Source: Chloroflexota bacterium
Lineage (GTDB): Bacteria > Chloroflexota > Limnocylindria > Limnocylindrales > CSP1-4
Length of the DNA: 5,677 nt
Assembly (NCBI GenBank): GCA_025935655.1
Contig: JAICUV010000227.1
Coordinates: forward strand, 1-5,677
Direction: 5' to 3'
The translations under genes were made by a program, and so were the position numbers. Position 1 is the stretch's first letter; every line of letters begins with the position of its first letter. Positions 5,206 through 5,677 of this stretch are shown in pieces. Under the pieces are notes generated by a model. It worked only from the letters and a program-made list of their open reading frames with translations. It made no database searches and was not told the DNA's origin.

Positions 5206-5227
5206 CGGGCCGTCCGGCCGGCGGTGC

Positions 5228-5248
5228 GCGGGCGGTATCGTTGCCCGC
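5228..5248. promoter_or_regulatory. Small dyad upstream of the ABC ATPase
   Basis: GCGGGC (5228-5233) and GCCCGC (5243-5248) flank GGTATCGTT. The dyad lies 46 bases before the GTG start and encloses a TATCGT that could be a -10. It may be an operator for the ABC gene, but 6-bp GC dyads arise often by chance here. Confidence 0.25.
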
Positions 5249-5293
5249 AGATCGCGGGGCCGAGACGCGGGCCCGCGGCACCGGGGAGGCCGC

Positions 5294-5677
5294 GTGACGA
5301 CAGGTTCGGGGGTTGCCCTTGCGACACAGGGGCTGGCCAAGCGCTACGGCCCGCGGGTCGCGCTCGACGGGCTGGACCTGCGGGTCCCGGAGGGGGTCGT
5401 CTACGGCTTCCTCGGTCCCAACGGCGCGGGCAAGACCACGACGATGCGGATCCTCACCGGTCTCGTGCACGCGGACGCCGGCCGGGTCGAGCTGCTGGGG
5501 CGGCCGTTCGGCCGCGGCGACCGGCGACGCCTGTTCGAGGTCGGGGCGCTCATCGAGTCGCCCGCGTTCTACCCGTTCCTCTCGGGGCGCGAGAACCTGC
5601 GCTCGCTCGCCGCGACGGGGGCGCCGGTGTCGGCGGGCCGGATCGACGAGCTGCTGACGCTGGTGAACCTCCGGGAC
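5294..5677 (+). CDS. ABC transporter ATP-binding subunit, BcrA/CcmA type, cut by the window edge
   Basis: The frame is open from GTG 5294 to the right edge (128 residues), with no stop in the window. Walker A is GPNGAGKTT (41-49), K47 binding phosphate, preceded by an A-loop candidate Tyr in LAKRYGPRVAL (14-24). The Q-loop region reads VGALIESPAFYPFLSGRENL (83-102), with Glu at the usual Gln position, as is common in the BcrA/CcmA drug and lantibiotic export branch (IE.P.FYP.L..ENL). The signature motif, Walker B and H-loop lie beyond the window. GGAGG (5285-5289) is only 4 bases from the GTG, slightly short, but no better start is seen and the family start fits. A permease gene would be expected downstream. 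It is divergent from the secreted-protein gene. Family assignment is firm; substrate is unknown. Confidence 0.9.
   Translation, partial: MTTGSGVALATQGLAKRYGPRVALDGLDLRVPEGVVYGFLGPNGAGKTTTMRILTGLVHADAGRVELLGRPFGRGDRRRLFEVGALIESPAFYPFLSGRENLRSLAATGAPVSAGRIDELLTLVNLRD

Larger units (their letters stand above)
4929..5293. other. Divergent intergenic region between the secreted protein and the ABC ATPase
   Basis: No credible gene lies in these 365 bases. They hold, from left to right, the ribosome binding site and three-way junction of the - strand gene, two tight hairpins, and short direct repeats: CGGGTGGCGA at 5071 and 5151, and GGTGCCTG at 5101 and 5135. The candidate - strand promoter and a small dyad before the ABC gene follow. 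I find no convincing + strand promoter; TATCGT (5236-5241) is a possible -10 without a good -35. Confidence 0.6.

Overview
The window is very GC-rich (roughly 70% or more by eye, with codon third positions almost all G or C). It uses ATG, GTG and TTG starts with AGGAG-type ribosome binding sites. This suits a high-GC Gram-positive-like lineage such as Actinomycetota or a Chloroflexota class like Limnocylindria. I cannot fix the taxon from the sequence. There is no phage, transposase, CRISPR, rRNA or tRNA signal.

Layout, left to right. (1) The C-terminal end of an unrecognised, apparently disordered protein runs to 259. It is followed by a 39-residue single-span membrane peptide (413-532, +). 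(2) A shared hairpin terminator (563-585) separates the peptide from a convergent metallo-beta-lactamase-fold hydrolase of the UlaG/NAPE-PLD-like type (593-1432, -). (3) A non-coding stretch of about 590 bases (1433-2020) starts with a CTCCGGCGC-rich simple repeat. It continues with a family of imperfect repeats on an exact 52-bp period, two copies inverted and about five direct. It ends in a promoter/operator with a perfect 16-bp palindrome. (4) That promoter drives a two-gene cassette: an ArsR-type winged-helix regulator (2021-2698) overlapping by 8 bases a 437-residue MFS exporter (2691-4004). The layout points to an autoregulated efflux module whose ligand is unknown. (5) A strong 14-bp hairpin (4022-4054) ends the cassette and also serves the convergent gene at 4080-4928 (-). 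That gene encodes a secreted protein with the His and Cys motifs of a caspase/CHAT/gingipain-like (clan CD) fold. It starts at TTG. (6) The divergent spacer 4929-5293 holds a candidate minus-strand promoter, a predicted leader of about 240 nt with several hairpins, and a three-way-junction fold that touches the ribosome binding site of the secreted protein. (7) The window ends inside the first 128 codons of an ABC transporter ATPase of the BcrA/CcmA drug-export type (5294 onward, +).

The least explained items are the 52-bp repeat family, the structured leader in front of the secreted protein, and the secreted protein itself. The rest is ordinary accessory chromosome with a slight bias to export and resistance functions.
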